DNA of 64,000 nucleotides from LMUY01 sp965199005 (GCA_965199005.1 CBDAQK010000006.1:558001-622000); one strand, 5' to 3'; shown: positions 8,116-16,551, counted from the first letter of the stretch. Made by a program: numbers and translations. The notes: generated by a model not told the origin, from the sequence alone.

Positions 8116-8574
8116 ATGCGCGTTGCCGCCCTGCTCACCACCGCGCTGCTGCTTACGGCCCCCGGGATGGCGCAAACGGTGGCGGATCCCGTGACGGGCG
8201 CCCGGCCAGGCAACGTCATTGGCACCGGGCAGTCCCTGCCGCTGTCGAACAAGGCCAGTAACGCGATGGCGGGCGATACCCAATCGCTCATCGCGCCGCG
8301 CCTGCCGACGCCAATCGTGGGCGATGATGCGGCACCAAGGGCTTTCCTGGAGGCGGCCCAGCGGGCGATCACCGTCGGCCGCACCGGGGAGGCGCAAGAG
8401 GCGCTGGAGCGGGCGGAGGCGCGGCTGCTGGATCGTTCGGTCGCACCCTCCCGTGCTGGAACGCCGAGCGAGCAGCCGGCGGTGGCGCAGGTGGGAGAGG
8501 CGCGCCGCGCGCTTGCCGCCGGGGACCGGGCCCGCGCGCAGCAGCTCGTGACCGAGGTATTGTCGCAGCGTTAG
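8116..8574 (+). CDS. Small exported protein of unknown function
   Basis: The 152-residue product begins with a clear signal peptide (hydrophobic residues 3-16, then an Ala/Gln cleavage region near 18-20). The mature part is rich in Ala, Arg and Glu. Its C-terminal half has two short helical stretches resembling a TPR-like or coiled pair (EAQEALERAEARLL and GEARRALAAGDRARAQQL). I do not recognise a named family. The ATG at 8116 is chosen because it opens the signal peptide and has GGAG about 9 nt upstream. It lies 42 bp before the MFS gene and may be transcribed with it. Confidence 0.65.
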   Translation: MRVAALLTTALLLTAPGMAQTVADPVTGARPGNVIGTGQSLPLSNKASNAMAGDTQSLIAPRLPTPIVGDDAAPRAFLEAAQRAITVGRTGEAQEALERAEARLLDRSVAPSRAGTPSEQPAVAQVGEARRALAAGDRARAQQLVTEVLSQR

Positions 8575-8616
8575 CGGACCGCTCATCGCCGCCATCCCTC
8601 TACGATTGGGTCTATT

Positions 8617-9966
8617 ATGAGTGATACAGACGGCCTTGCGGCCGGGCCACGGCGCTGGGTGATGCTGTGCGTCTTGATGGGCGTGGTGCTATCTTCGCTC
8701 GATTCAGCCATCGCCAACATTGCGCTTCCGACGATCGCGCGCGACCTCGCGATTAGCGACACCGCGTCGGTTTGGGTGGTGAACGCCTATCAGGTGGCGC
8801 TCACCGTCTGCCTGCTACCCGCTGCGGCGGTCGCGGAGGCCTGGGGCGTCAAGCGGGTGTATGCCTTCGGTTTGACGGTGTTCACTGTGGCCTCCTTGGG
8901 GTGCGCGTTGTCGCCGGATTTGGGTAGTCTGGTCGCCGCGCGGGTCATGCAGGGGATGGGCGGGGCTTGCACGGCGACGCTGGCCGGGGCGTTGGTGCGG
9001 ATGATTTACCCGCGCCGGCTGCTCGGGGGCGGCTTTGCCTTGATCGCGCTGGCGGTGGCGACGTCGGGAGCGCTTGGCCCGACCATTGCGGCGCTCATCC
9101 TGTCGGTTGCGTCTTGGCCATGGCTCTTTCTGGTCAACGTCCCGCTCGGCCTGGTTGTGGTGCCGCTCTTCCTGAAGGTCGCCCCAGCCGGGGTTCGCCG
9201 CCGGCGCCCCTTCGACGTCGTGGGTGCGCTGCTCAACGCGTTGGCGTTCGGGTTGGTCGTGGTTGGCGTCGGCGGGCTGGGCCGCGGCAACGTTGGCCTC
9301 GCGATGGGACAGATCGGGGTGGGATGTTTCTGCTTCGTGCTGCTGATCCGCCAGCAAATGCGCCAGCCCGCACCGCTGCTGCCGCTCGACCTCATGCGTA
9401 TTCCCATTTTCGCGCTGTCGGTGGGGACTTCGATTTGTTCGTACGCAGCGCAAATCCTTGCTTACGTGTCGCTCCCGTTCTTCTTTGAGACCGTGTTGCA
9501 TCGGTCGGCCGTGGAGACCGGGCTGCTGGTGACGCCATGGCCGCTGCTGGTCTGCTGCGCGGCGCCGGTCGCCGGGCGACTGTTGGCGCGCTATCCAGCC
9601 GCTATTCTGGGAAGCGTCGGCCTCGCCGTTTTATGCATTGGGTTGCTGCTGATGGCGGCGTTGCCGGGCGCGCCGACGGATTGGAATATCCTTTGGCGCA
9701 TGGGGGTGTGCGGCATCGGGTTCGGGTTCTTCCAAACCCCGAACAATACTGCGCTCATGACCGCCGGGCCTGCTGAGCGAAGTGGCGCGGCGAGCGGCAT
9801 GGTCGCGGTGGCGCGGGCGGTGGGCTGGTCGCTTGGATCTGGCCTCGTGGCGCTCATCTTCGGACTTGCCGGGGGCTACGCCTCGGTCGTTTGCCTTGAG
9901 TGTGGCGCCTTCCTTGCGGGGATGGGGGCAGTGGTTAGCTGCGCGCGATTGTACCAGCGACGCTGA
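8617..9966 (+). CDS. MFS transporter, DHA2-like (drug/acid exporter type)
   Basis: The 449-residue membrane protein has the features of the drug:H+ antiporter group of the major facilitator superfamily. The first helix ends in SLDSAIANIALPTIARDL, as in EmrB/QacA-like proteins. A motif-A-like loop (AEAWGVKRVYAFG) and a motif-C-like helix (SGALGPTIAALI) follow. It is somewhat short for a 14-helix member, so 12-14 helices are possible. Export of a toxic or aromatic compound is the likely role, but the substrate is unknown. An IS1595 element inserted 10 bp after the stop, so the gene is intact while its downstream context is disrupted. Confidence 0.85.
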   Translation: MSDTDGLAAGPRRWVMLCVLMGVVLSSLDSAIANIALPTIARDLAISDTASVWVVNAYQVALTVCLLPAAAVAEAWGVKRVYAFGLTVFTVASLGCALSPDLGSLVAARVMQGMGGACTATLAGALVRMIYPRRLLGGGFALIALAVATSGALGPTIAALILSVASWPWLFLVNVPLGLVVVPLFLKVAPAGVRRRRPFDVVGALLNALAFGLVVVGVGGLGRGNVGLAMGQIGVGCFCFVLLIRQQMRQPAPLLPLDLMRIPIFALSVGTSICSYAAQILAYVSLPFFFETVLHRSAVETGLLVTPWPLLVCCAAPVAGRLLARYPAAILGSVGLAVLCIGLLLMAALPGAPTDWNILWRMGVCGIGFGFFQTPNNTALMTAGPAERSGAASGMVAVARAVGWSLGSGLVALIFGLAGGYASVVCLECGAFLAGMGAVVSCARLYQRR

Positions 9967-9968
9967 CA

Positions 9969-9976
9969 AATTTTTT
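9969..9976. repeat. Target-site duplication, left copy
   Basis: AATTTTTT, identical to 11134-11141 on the other side of the IS element. The 8-bp length fits the family. The pair fixes the element's ends. Confidence 0.9.
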
Positions 9977-9999
9977 GGCTCTCATCGCGTTGTCTGTTG
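9977..9999 (+). repeat. Left terminal inverted repeat of the IS1595 element
   Basis: The 23-nt end beginning GGCTCTCATC matches the reverse complement of 11111-11133 at 20 of 23 positions. It defines the left boundary, directly next to the target duplication. Confidence 0.9.
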
Positions 10000-10036
10000 A
10001 ACAATGATATCCTCTGCCTGCGGCGGAGAGGCGAGG

Positions 10037-11128
10037 ATGGATCATACTGCTTTTGAGGCTTGGTTGAGGGCAATCGGCGCGATGAGCGCTGTCCAGCGAA
10101 GTGTCACGTTTCGCGTGCTTGCTCTGGCGGAGGCGAAAATGGATGCAGAGGTGGACCTCTGGCTTTGTGCTGCCGAAGTCGTTTCCCCGTTGCCGGATGC
10201 CATGGAGACGGCGGATCATGCGACGACTGCGTCGCTGATCGTCTCGCTTGCAGGTCCGGATGCGTTGGCGAGTGCGGCACAGGCCCGTATCGAGCGCGAC
10301 GGGTGCCCGCATTGTGCAAGTCACAGACTTCAGCGTTGGGGAAGTTCTGCGGGTCTGCCGCGCTATCGGTGCGTGGATTGCCGTCGCAGCTTCAATGCGT
10401 TGACAGGCACGTCGCTGGCTGGGCTGCGAAAGAAGGACCGCTGGGCAGACCATGCGCAAGCCATGATAAGCGGCGACACCCTCGCTCAATCCGCCAAGCG
10501 GTGCGGCGTGGCGTTCAGCACGGCATTCCGTTGGCGGCATCGCTTTCTCGCCGCTCCCGCGGTGGACAAGCCGACCAAACTCACCGGGATCGTCGAGGCC
10601 GACGAGACGTTCATTTTGGAATCGTTCAAGGGAAAACGGTCCGACATGCCGCGTCCCTCGCGCAAGCGTGGCGGAAAAGCCAAGAAGCGCGGCTTGTCCA
10701 AGGAGCAGATACCGGTGCTGGTGGCGCGGGATCGAAACGGCGTTACCACCGACGCTGTTCTGCCCCAACTGGATCGCGTCGCCGTCACCAGCGCGCTTGA
10801 AGGCGTCGTGACCTCGGACAATCAACTCTGTTGCGACGGCGGCAAGGCGATCGTCGGCTTCGCGCGCAAAGGCCAAATTCCCTGCTGTATTCTCCCTTCG
10901 CCGGGAGGACCGATGCGCGACGCTCCCAATCTTCATATCAACAACGTCAACGCATACCATGGACGGTTGAAAGAATGGCTGCGGCCATTCCACGGCGTCG
11001 CCACCAAATATCTTGGAAACTACCTCGGCTGGCGCCGCACGCTCGAAGCGTTCGGCACCGATGCCGAGCAGCGTGGCTGGTTGCTATCAGCCGTCGGCAT
11101 CCAAGTCTGCCAACAGCCAACGGGATAA
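10037..11128 (+). CDS. IS1595-family transposase
   Basis: The 363-residue protein has a zinc ribbon (CPHC at residues 90-93 and CVDC at 112-115), then a helix-turn-helix-like segment. The ISXO2-type catalytic core follows, with Asp in VEADETF and Asp in VTSDNQLCCDGG. The C-terminal block HINNVNAYHGRLKEW holds the third catalytic position, Asn- or His-like as in many IS1595 members. I chose the ATG at 10037 because GGAGAGGCGAGG lies just upstream; an ATG at 10004 would extend it by 11 residues. The stop codon lies within the right inverted repeat. Confidence 0.93.
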   Translation: MDHTAFEAWLRAIGAMSAVQRSVTFRVLALAEAKMDAEVDLWLCAAEVVSPLPDAMETADHATTASLIVSLAGPDALASAAQARIERDGCPHCASHRLQRWGSSAGLPRYRCVDCRRSFNALTGTSLAGLRKKDRWADHAQAMISGDTLAQSAKRCGVAFSTAFRWRHRFLAAPAVDKPTKLTGIVEADETFILESFKGKRSDMPRPSRKRGGKAKKRGLSKEQIPVLVARDRNGVTTDAVLPQLDRVAVTSALEGVVTSDNQLCCDGGKAIVGFARKGQIPCCILPSPGGPMRDAPNLHINNVNAYHGRLKEWLRPFHGVATKYLGNYLGWRRTLEAFGTDAEQRGWLLSAVGIQVCQQPTG

Positions 11129-11133
11129 GAGCC
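11111..11133 (-). repeat. Right terminal inverted repeat of the IS1595 element
   Basis: Reads GGCTCTTATC from the outer end inward on the minus strand; 20 of 23 positions match the left repeat. It contains the last codons and stop of the transposase gene. Confidence 0.9.
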
Positions 11134-11141
11134 AATTTTTT
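11134..11141. repeat. Target-site duplication, right copy
   Basis: AATTTTTT, identical to 9969-9976. Marks the right boundary of the element. Confidence 0.9.
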
Positions 11142-11434
11142 CACAAAACCAGCTCGATTTTTTTAAGAGACTCTACGATGAATCTACGCATGGTGCTTAA
11201 ATTTCGCATGCTGCATTGCAAAATCTGCCTAAAAAAAGACATGATTTAGCAATTTTCATCTAATCTTTGAAACGAGATACAAATTAGCATACCATCGTAA
11301 CTCTCGTCACGTACACTCGTATCCCGTGCCATTAGCCCGGTCCATATTTTAATATTGCCGTATCGACCTCGTTATCATATACACCTCATACCGGTTATGC
11401 GGTGGCTGTCCCGAATTTTGGCTTGGAGATTATC
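11142..11434. other. AT-rich non-coding leader upstream of the repeat protein
   Basis: About 290 bp without a credible gene and visibly richer in A/T than the rest of the window (runs such as CTAAAAAAAG near 11230 and TATTTTAATATTG near 11350). It must hold the promoter of the gene at 11435. Before the IS inserted, this AT-rich stretch began right after the MFS stop codon. Confidence 0.5.
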
Positions 11435-12583
11435 ATGGCAACGACGATGACGGGCGGCCTTTACGGCGGCAGCGTTATTAATGGCGACAGTGGCGCCAAC
11501 CTCATTAACGCCTATAACTATTTTAACACGATCATCACTGGCGGCGGCAACGACACCGTCAATGCTGGAGCGGGCGGCGCAACCGTCGATGGAAACGCTC
11601 CCGGCAATCTGCTCGTCAATTTAGCCGGATATCTCGACAGCGTCACCGCTGGCACGGGCAGCGATACAGTCACGGGTAGCCAAGGCCTTGCGACGGTCAC
11701 GCTGGCTTCCGGACCGGCTTACGTCGATGCGGAAGGCTATTTGAACAAGGTCTCCGTGGGCAGCGGAAACTCTACCATCAATGCCGGGCAGGGCGTCAGC
11801 TCCGTGAGCGTCGGGGACGGTAACTCCTCTGTCTATGTCGGCGGCTATCTGGACAGCGTATACGGCGGCAACGGCAATGACACGGTGTTCGGCCCGCAGG
11901 GCAATGCCTCTGTCAGTCTCGGAACGGGCGCGGATTCCGTCTCGCTCAGCGGCTACTTCGACACTGTGTCCCTAGGAGATGGCAACAACACCGTTGGGTT
12001 CCCGGCTGGCGAGTCAAGCATTACGGCTGGCAACGGCAATAACAGCATTGTCGCAGGCGGCTATGGGAACTTCATCAAGGTCGGCAGTGGCGATAATACC
12101 ATCAGCGGGCCGGCGGGTAACTCCACGGTGGTCGCGGGTCCGGGTATCAATTCGATTGATTTGTCTGGCTATGACAACCAGGTGTCGCTGACGGGTGGCG
12201 CCGCCACGGTGGAGCCGGGCACGGGATTCGACACCATCTCCATTACTGGCACGGCGCTGAGCGTTGTTGGGGGCACGAGTGCCTCGGTGTTTGTGTCCGC
12301 GAGCACGGTTGGGTCGTCGATTACCGATGACGCTAACGCGACCAAAATCACGATCAGCGCAAATGCCGGGCCAGTGACGATCAATCCATCCATCGATGCA
12401 TCGTGGTCGTTCGACATCCTCAACCCGGGCGCTCCTATCGCCAGCGCCGCAGACCTGACGAGCGGGGCCAACCTCAGCAGCAGCAGTGCGGGAACCACCC
12501 TCAACCTGCACAATGGCACAACGGTCCTGTTTGAAGGCATGAGCCTGACGCAGGTTGAAGGGTATCAGTTCAAGGTCAACTAA
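11435..12583 (+). CDS. Repeat-rich beta-solenoid protein (36-residue repeats, RTX-like composition)
   Basis: The 382-residue protein is dominated by seven tandem repeats of 36-37 residues between about residues 28 and 272. Each later repeat opens with Gly-Tyr-x-Asp/Asn and has two short arms of the type GxGNxTV / GxGNxSV. Each repeat can be read as two 18-residue coils, and the Gly/Asn/Asp/Thr/Ser/Val make-up is that of stacked beta-solenoids such as RTX beta-rolls or pectate-lyase-like folds. The strict GGxGxDxUx calcium nonapeptide appears only in part (GGNGNDTV). Residues 273-382 are non-repetitive. There is no Sec signal peptide, so type I secretion or surface location is possible but not shown; no transporter is adjacent. 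The ATG at 11435 has GGAG 7 nt upstream. Function unknown. Confidence 0.85.
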   Translation: MATTMTGGLYGGSVINGDSGANLINAYNYFNTIITGGGNDTVNAGAGGATVDGNAPGNLLVNLAGYLDSVTAGTGSDTVTGSQGLATVTLASGPAYVDAEGYLNKVSVGSGNSTINAGQGVSSVSVGDGNSSVYVGGYLDSVYGGNGNDTVFGPQGNASVSLGTGADSVSLSGYFDTVSLGDGNNTVGFPAGESSITAGNGNNSIVAGGYGNFIKVGSGDNTISGPAGNSTVVAGPGINSIDLSGYDNQVSLTGGAATVEPGTGFDTISITGTALSVVGGTSASVFVSASTVGSSITDDANATKITISANAGPVTINPSIDASWSFDILNPGAPIASAADLTSGANLSSSSAGTTLNLHNGTTVLFEGMSLTQVEGYQFKVN

Positions 12584-12696
12584 GTTCGAGTATTTCGGAG
12601 TGCGCGGTGATGCAGGCCTGGGGAATTGGGCCTGTATCGTCCGGCTCTTATAGAAATGCACGTCCGGACCATCGGATCCCGCAACTCGACAGCCCA

Positions 12697-13476
12697 ATGA
12701 CCGACCTCGTCGTTGCTTCGCCGAAGAAGCCGGATGAGAGTTTTTGCTCGATTCCGGATTTGGCAGGCCCGAACTACATCCGCTTCGCGGAAATCATCCA
12801 CGCGACCCTGCGCCCAAAGCGCTATCTGGAACTCGGCTCCGGACGCGGCGAAATGCTGCGGGTGGCAAAATGCCACTCGATCTCGGTCGACCCAGCCGCC
12901 AACATCTCGGCGGATGCGCTGCAGAATAAGCCCGCCTGCTTCCTGTTCCGGCAGGACAGCGACGTCTTCTTCCGCGAATACAGCCCCACCACCCTGCTGG
13001 GCGGCACGGTCGACCTTGCTTTCCTGGATGGGCCACGCCTGTTCGAGCGGATGCTGCGGGAGTTTGCCGCAACCGAACGCCATTGCCATCGCGACAGCGT
13101 CATCCTGCTGCATGACTGCATCCCGACCGACTCGCACATCGCCCGCCGCGTCATGCAGGACGAGCGGCTGGCGAACCAGTCGGCCCATCCAAGCTGGTGG
13201 GCCGGCGATGTGTGGAAGGCCGCGGCCCTGATCCAGCGCTATCGCCCCGACCTGCGGCTCTACGCCTTCAACACCCCGCCGACCGGGCTGATCGCGATCA
13301 CCAACCTCGATCCCAAATCGACCGTATTGGATGATTACTACTTTGCCCTGGTGAACGAAGCGTCGGTCACGCTCTCGGCGCCGGCGGAGATGCTGGGATT
13401 CTTCGCCAAGCTGGACATGCGGCCGGCCGAAGATTTCAACGCTGCGGATCGGCTCTCGGAACTGTTCGTGTTCTAG
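12697..13476 (+). CDS. Class I SAM-dependent methyltransferase-like protein
   Basis: The 259-residue product has a Rossmann-type SAM-binding motif (YLELGSGRGEML), a downstream acidic strand (VDLAFLDG) and ILLHDC, as in Methyltransf_24-type proteins often found next to surface or glycan genes. The methyl acceptor is unknown. The start is uncertain: the ATG at 12697 has no strong RBS, and an in-frame GTG/ATG pair at 12607-12610 would add 30 residues of low similarity. It follows the repeat protein by about 110 bp in the same direction, so it may modify that protein or a related surface component. This is inference from position only. Confidence 0.75.
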   Translation: MTDLVVASPKKPDESFCSIPDLAGPNYIRFAEIIHATLRPKRYLELGSGRGEMLRVAKCHSISVDPAANISADALQNKPACFLFRQDSDVFFREYSPTTLLGGTVDLAFLDGPRLFERMLREFAATERHCHRDSVILLHDCIPTDSHIARRVMQDERLANQSAHPSWWAGDVWKAAALIQRYRPDLRLYAFNTPPTGLIAITNLDPKSTVLDDYYFALVNEASVTLSAPAEMLGFFAKLDMRPAEDFNAADRLSELFVF

Positions 13477-13485
13477 CGTCCTCCA

Positions 13486-14067
13486 TCAGCCAGGCCCCCG
13501 GGCCATGTCGTGATATTCGGCGTTGGGCATCATATCCACCGCATGCGCGACCCGGTTGGTGTAGTTGAAGAACGCGGCGGTTTCCGCGATGTCGAAGATG
13601 TCCTCGTCCGTAAATCCCTCCTCCCGCAGCGCCTGGCGGTCTTCCGCCGTGACCTCGTGGGCCGCCTCCGTCAGAAGGACAGCGAAGTCCAGCATGCTGC
13701 GCTGACGGTCCGATAGCACGGCCACGCGATAGTTGAACGCCAGCATCTCGCCCAGCTGCGGGTCGCCGGAAAGCTTGCGGACGGCAGCACCATGCGCAAC
13801 CAGGCAGTAATAGCAGCGATTCGCGGCGGATACGGCGACGGCGATCATTTCCCGCTCCAGCTTGGTCAGCCCCGAGGGCGCGAGCATGAGTTCGTCATAG
13901 GCGCGGATGAAGTTGCGCAGCTTTTGCGGGCGCATGAGCCAGGCGCGCAGAACATTGGGCACGAAGCCGAGCTTGTCCCGGCATTTGGCGAAATAAGGCT
14001 GCAGGTCTTCGGGCAGCGACTCCTCGGACGGTTCGCGCAAATCCATGATATGGGCGGGTTGGGGCAT
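13486..14067 (-). CDS. Peroxidase-related enzyme, carboxymuconolactone decarboxylase (AhpD-like) family
   Basis: The 193-residue protein has the CMD-fold core with the redox CxxC and following His (AANRCYYCLVAHGAAV, about residues 81-96). That is the AhpD-type thiol peroxidase or reductase site. The flanking pattern, with LGFVPNVLRAW before the core and a final helix FFNYTNRVAHAVDM, matches the uncharacterised peroxidase-related subfamily. It likely reduces organic peroxides in the cytoplasm. It begins 12 bp after the cysteine synthase stop on the same strand, suggesting an operon linking Cys supply and peroxide defence. The window holds other CMD-fold sequences at 574, 61405 and 62000. Confidence 0.85.
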   Translation of the reverse strand: MPQPAHIMDLREPSEESLPEDLQPYFAKCRDKLGFVPNVLRAWLMRPQKLRNFIRAYDELMLAPSGLTKLEREMIAVAVSAANRCYYCLVAHGAAVRKLSGDPQLGEMLAFNYRVAVLSDRQRSMLDFAVLLTEAAHEVTAEDRQALREEGFTDEDIFDIAETAAFFNYTNRVAHAVDMMPNAEYHDMARGPG

Positions 14068-14079
14068 GTCTAACTCCCT

Positions 14080-14994
14080 TCAGCCGGGCAGGAAGTCGGG
14101 AACGGACAGATACCGCTCGCCGGTGTCGTAGTTGAAACCCAGTATCGTGGCACCCTTCGGCAGGTCCGGCAGCTTCTTCGCAATCGCCGCCAGCGTGGCG
14201 CCGGAGGAGATGCCCACCAGAACCCCTTCTTGGGTGGCGGAGCGGCGAGCAAATTCACGCGCCTCTTCCGCCTCGACCTGGATGACGCCGTCCAGCAGTC
14301 CGGTGTTTAAATTCGCCGGGATGAACCCGGCGCCGATACCCTGGATGGGGTGCGGGGAGGGGGCGCCGCCGGAAATGACGGGCGACTGGGCCGGTTCGAC
14401 CGCGAACACCTGCAATTTTGGCCAAAGCTGCTTCAGCACCTCGGCACACCCCGTGATGTGTCCGCCTGTACCCACGCCGGTGATCAGCGCATCGATTCCA
14501 TCCGGGAAGTCGGCAATGATCTCCTGAGCGGTGGTGCGGGCATGGATGGCCGGGTTGGCCGGATTTTCGAATTGCTGCGGGATCCAAGCGCCTGGGTTTT
14601 CTGCCGCCAGCGTGTCGGCGCGGGCGATCGCACCCTTCATGCCCTCCGCGCGGGGCGTGAGGTCAAAAGTGGCGCCGTAAGCCTGCATCAACCGGCGCCG
14701 TTCGACCGACATCGAGTCGGGCATCACCAGGATGAGCTTATAACCCTTCACGGCGGCCACCATCGCCAGCCCTATTCCCGTGTTGCCGGATGTTGGTTCG
14801 ATGATTGTGCCGCCGGGTTTCAGGGCCCCGCTGGCCTCCGCAGCCTCGATCATGGCCAGCGCGATACGGTCCTTGATGGAGCCGCCGGGGTTGCTGCGCT
14901 CCGACTTGATCCAGACGGCTACATCTGGGAACAGCCGCGCGAAGCGGATATGGGGCGTCCCACCGATGGTATCGAGAATGCTGTTGGCTTTCAT
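14080..14994 (-). CDS. cysK: Cysteine synthase A (O-acetylserine sulfhydrylase)
   Basis: The 304-residue PLP enzyme makes L-cysteine from O-acetylserine and sulfide. The PLP Lys lies in NPGGSIKDR (about residue 41), the substrate loop is TSGNTGIGLA, and the phosphate-binding loop is GVGTGGHITG. These are the CysK hallmarks; the length fits CysK/CysM. Assignment to CysK rather than CysM or a beta-synthase relative rests on overall pattern. It is the first gene of a two-gene minus-strand unit with the peroxidase-related protein. About 195 bp separate it from the divergent small gene at 15189. Confidence 0.9.
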   Translation of the reverse strand: MKANSILDTIGGTPHIRFARLFPDVAVWIKSERSNPGGSIKDRIALAMIEAAEASGALKPGGTIIEPTSGNTGIGLAMVAAVKGYKLILVMPDSMSVERRRLMQAYGATFDLTPRAEGMKGAIARADTLAAENPGAWIPQQFENPANPAIHARTTAQEIIADFPDGIDALITGVGTGGHITGCAEVLKQLWPKLQVFAVEPAQSPVISGGAPSPHPIQGIGAGFIPANLNTGLLDGVIQVEAEEAREFARRSATQEGVLVGISSGATLAAIAKKLPDLPKGATILGFNYDTGERYLSVPDFLPG

Positions 14995-15188
14995 CGTGGC
15001 ACGTCCCTCTGGTGTTTAAGCCTAGAATGGACCGACGCGCCGGGGACGCAAGAGTGCCAGCCGCCTCAGCCCGTGGGGCATCAATGCTCGGCAACCCCGC
15101 AACCCTACGTGTAGACGATCGCATTGTTCTGCCGTAGCCAGCCGCCCTCGGACGCCACTCATGATGCGCCTCTATTCGGGAGATTGGC

Positions 15189-15395
15189 ATGACGCACAAA
15201 GCGTTTCGTCCAACCCAATTGGACCTTGCTCTTGCCGCTGATCCGGTTGCCGAGGCCGCTCGGATCGCCTTCTCAGTGGCGGCAGGGGAGGTCTATGCAT
15301 CATCTTTGCCAATACCCTCGCGAGATGCGGCAGATAACGTTTCTGTATCAGAACAAAAACATGAGGCCGAAAAAGCGGCCGCCCTGAAGAATTAA
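15189..15395 (+). CDS. Small protein of unknown function
   Basis: The ORF encodes 68 mostly polar, Ala-rich residues (a helical middle, AEAARIAFSVAAGEVYASSL, and a charged tail). GGGAGATTGGC precedes the ATG at a suitable distance, which supports translation. No signal peptide or membrane segment is seen and I recognise no family. A second small ORF in the same direction follows 35 bp later, and the two may form a unit. Confidence 0.45.
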   Translation: MTHKAFRPTQLDLALAADPVAEAARIAFSVAAGEVYASSLPIPSRDAADNVSVSEQKHEAEKAAALKN

Positions 15396-15430
15396 TTCAC
15401 GCGCAACTATTTCGCGTCACGCTGCCAATC

Positions 15431-15604
15431 ATGAGCACCCATGACAACAATAATGACCCACCGATTGCTCCGGAAAAGGCGATTGCCGAGGTCTTGGAGC
15501 TGATTCGGCTGATGCTGGAGGCCAGCCCCTATCCTGTGGCCGCAGAAGATTTTCCAATCGTGGCGGCCGATGAACCAAAGCTCCTGAAGCGTCGTTCCGC
15601 CTAG
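15431..15604 (+). CDS. Very small acidic protein (57 residues), unknown function
   Basis: ATG 15431 to TAG 15602-15604 encodes 57 residues with an Asn/Asp-rich start, a hydrophobic helix (AIAEVLELIRLMLEA) and a Pro/acidic tail ending in KRRSA. Its stop overlaps, on the opposite strand, the stop codon of boxR (15601-15603). There is no strong RBS. It is supported mainly by amphipathic coding character and by the preceding small gene, so it could be a chance frame. Confidence 0.35.
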   Translation: MSTHDNNNDPPIAPEKAIAEVLELIRLMLEASPYPVAAEDFPIVAADEPKLLKRRSA

Positions 15605-16476
15605 GTTGAGCCAGTGCCGAACTCTATCCGGCGCACCAACTCGTCCAGGCTTTGCTCCAATGTCCGGCCCTCATTGTCCAGCACCATATCGGCCCGCGCA
15701 TAGAGCGCCTCTCTGCTGGCAAGGATGGCGCGGAGGTCGGCCATGGCATTACCGTTGTCGCGCATGGGGCGGTCGTCACCCTGTGTGACGACGCGCTGCA
15801 TATGCTCCTCAGGCGATGTCCGCACCCAAATCGTCAGGCATCGCGATAGCAGCAGGTCCAGGGTCGGCTCCTCGGCGACGATACCTCCCCCGGCGGCCAG
15901 CACCATGGGGCCGCACCCGGCCAAAACCGCTTCCAGCACCTGCCGCTCCAGCCGCCGAAACCCGTCCTGGCCGTGCATTTCGAAGATGTCGCGCAAATCC
16001 ATCCCGCTCTGCCGCTCGACTTCGTGGTCCAACTCGATGAACGGCACGCCCCGCCGGGTCGCCAGCGCTTGCCCCAGGGAGGATTTGCCAGCCCCCCGCA
16101 ACCCGATCAATGCGATGCGCGAGGACCGCGATGGGTCCTCCGACTGGCCGAGCCAGTCCGCCAGGAGATGCTTTGCGCCGGCCAGCCTCGCCCCGTCCAG
16201 CCGGGCGAGCATGGCGTAGAGTCCGGCGAGGCCGGCCGGAATGGATGCCTTGTCGGCGACCAGTTCCGTTATGGGAACGCCCAGCGCCTTGCCGACCCGG
16301 TGCAACACCAGGATGGACACGTTGCCACCGCCCGCCTCGAATTGCGCGATGTAGCGTTCGGACACGCCAGAGCGTTCCGACAACGCCCGCTGCGTCATGC
16401 CTCGGCGGGCGCGGAGCGTGCGCATGCGCAGGCCCAGCGCTTGCAGCAAGGCGGTTTCGTCGGGCGCGTCGTTCAT
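15601..16476 (-). CDS. boxR: BoxR/BzdR-type transcriptional regulator of benzoate catabolism (HTH + shikimate-kinase-like domain)
   Basis: The 291-residue protein joins an N-terminal Cro/Xre helix-turn-helix (about residues 13-72) to a shikimate-kinase-like domain with a P-loop (GLRGAGKSS, 125-133) and the GGGIV loop. This fusion defines the BzdR/BoxR regulators, whose C-terminal domain senses benzoyl-CoA and relieves repression of benzoate genes. The gene is divergent from the benzoate-CoA ligase gene, and a BzdR-type operator lies between them at 16552. The ATG at 16476 has AAGGA about 8 nt upstream; in-frame extension to 16566 would run into the operator and is rejected. It probably represses itself and the box operon until benzoyl-CoA builds up. 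Confidence 0.92.
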   Translation of the reverse strand: MNDAPDETALLQALGLRMRTLRARRGMTQRALSERSGVSERYIAQFEAGGGNVSILVLHRVGKALGVPITELVADKASIPAGLAGLYAMLARLDGARLAGAKHLLADWLGQSEDPSRSSRIALIGLRGAGKSSLGQALATRRGVPFIELDHEVERQSGMDLRDIFEMHGQDGFRRLERQVLEAVLAGCGPMVLAAGGGIVAEEPTLDLLLSRCLTIWVRTSPEEHMQRVVTQGDDRPMRDNGNAMADLRAILASREALYARADMVLDNEGRTLEQSLDELVRRIEFGTGST

Positions 16477-16551
16477 CGTGTCCGTCCTTACACGGTGAGG
16501 CGGCAGCGGCGCCAGTTTGCACCGTGGCGCCGACGATTCCCTGAAAAATCT

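Larger units (their letters stand above)
9977..11133 (+). mobile_element. IS1595-family insertion sequence, intact
   Basis: The 1157-bp element carries one transposase gene (10037-11128) between 23-bp imperfect inverted repeats. It is flanked by a perfect 8-bp direct duplication, AATTTTTT, at 9969-9976 and 11134-11141. Eight-bp duplications and an AT-rich target fit the IS1595 family. The intact reading frame and perfect target duplication suggest a recent insertion that may still be able to move. It sits between the MFS gene and the AT-richer stretch before the repeat protein. Confidence 0.93.
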
